Under the pieces are notes generated by a model. The model saw only the letters and a list, made by a program, of their open reading frames with translations, was not told the DNA's origin and did no database searches. Made by a program: the position numbers and the translations under genes. From the NCBI RefSeq assembly GCF_001659605.2, contig NC_035174.2:4714389-4778388 (forward strand): a stretch of 64,000 nucleotides of DNA. Direction: 5' to 3'. Shown piece after piece: positions 63,982 to 64,000 of the stretch. This DNA comes from Manihot esculenta (Eukaryota > Streptophyta > Magnoliopsida > Malpighiales > Euphorbiaceae). Every line of letters starts with the position of its first letter. Position 1 is the stretch's first letter.

Positions 63982-64000
63982 TACGTCTACACATTTCAAT

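Overview
This is nuclear DNA from a flowering plant. Genes are split by GT-AG introns, intergenic DNA is very AT-rich, and there are LINE, copia, solo-LTR and MITE remnants. The encoded proteins are eudicot-like. A rosid, possibly a member of the Euphorbiaceae such as cassava or rubber tree, is my guess from general resemblance and not something I could test. There are no operons; each gene is its own transcription unit.

Layout. 0-1.5 kb: 5' exons of an ABC1/UbiB-type kinase gene (minus), running off the left edge. 1.5-11.2 kb: AT-rich DNA holding a 5'-truncated LINE (4.76-7.06 kb) that appears nested in an older repeat. 11.6-14.6 kb: RPN7, a 19S proteasome lid subunit (minus, 8 exons). 16.6-18.8 kb: a Ulp1-type (C48) cysteine protease (plus, 7 exons). 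20.9-23.2 kb: a decayed Ty1/copia element (minus), flanked by unidentified coding-like patches. 25.4-29.8 kb: ELP3, the Elongator catalytic subunit (plus, 9 exons). 30.6-31.6 kb: a shattered HemW/HemN-like pseudogene. 31.9-33.7 kb: a palindrome-rich, foldback-like non-autonomous element. 34.9-37.1 kb: a secretory or membrane C2H2 zinc-finger protein (minus, 9 exons). 38.8-40.6 kb: an AIRP2-like RING E3 ligase (plus, 5 exons). 41.9-43.0 kb: a GDSL esterase/lipase pseudogene (minus). 43.6-45.8 kb: a 2.2-kb solo LTR with a perfect 5-bp target duplication. 45.8-54.7 kb: a recent head-to-tail duplication of about 4.4 kb carrying the promoter and first two exons of a RIN4/NOI-family gene; only the downstream copy reaches the terminal Cys-rich exon (54.8 kb). 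56.7-64.0 kb: a five-finger CCCH zinc-finger gene (minus, 6 exons) with two 733-bp hAT-like MITEs in its 4-kb fourth intron.

How the genes relate. The cellular genes cover protein turnover (RPN7, RING E3, SUMO-type protease), tRNA modification (ELP3), RNA binding (CCCH protein) and immunity-related membrane signalling (NOI). They do not form an obvious pathway. From memory, the GDSL-NOI-CCCH run, with the Ulp1-like gene further left, matches the Arabidopsis At3g48440-At3g48480 interval, so part of the window looks like conserved microsynteny.

The most interesting point is the tandem NOI duplication. The duplicated domain exon is 192 nt, phase 0 at both ends and identical in the two copies, so transcription from the upstream promoter could in principle give a two-NOI protein. 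All exon models come from reading splice sites and reading frame by eye; in the six complete genes and NOI copy B the exon lengths add up to whole codons.
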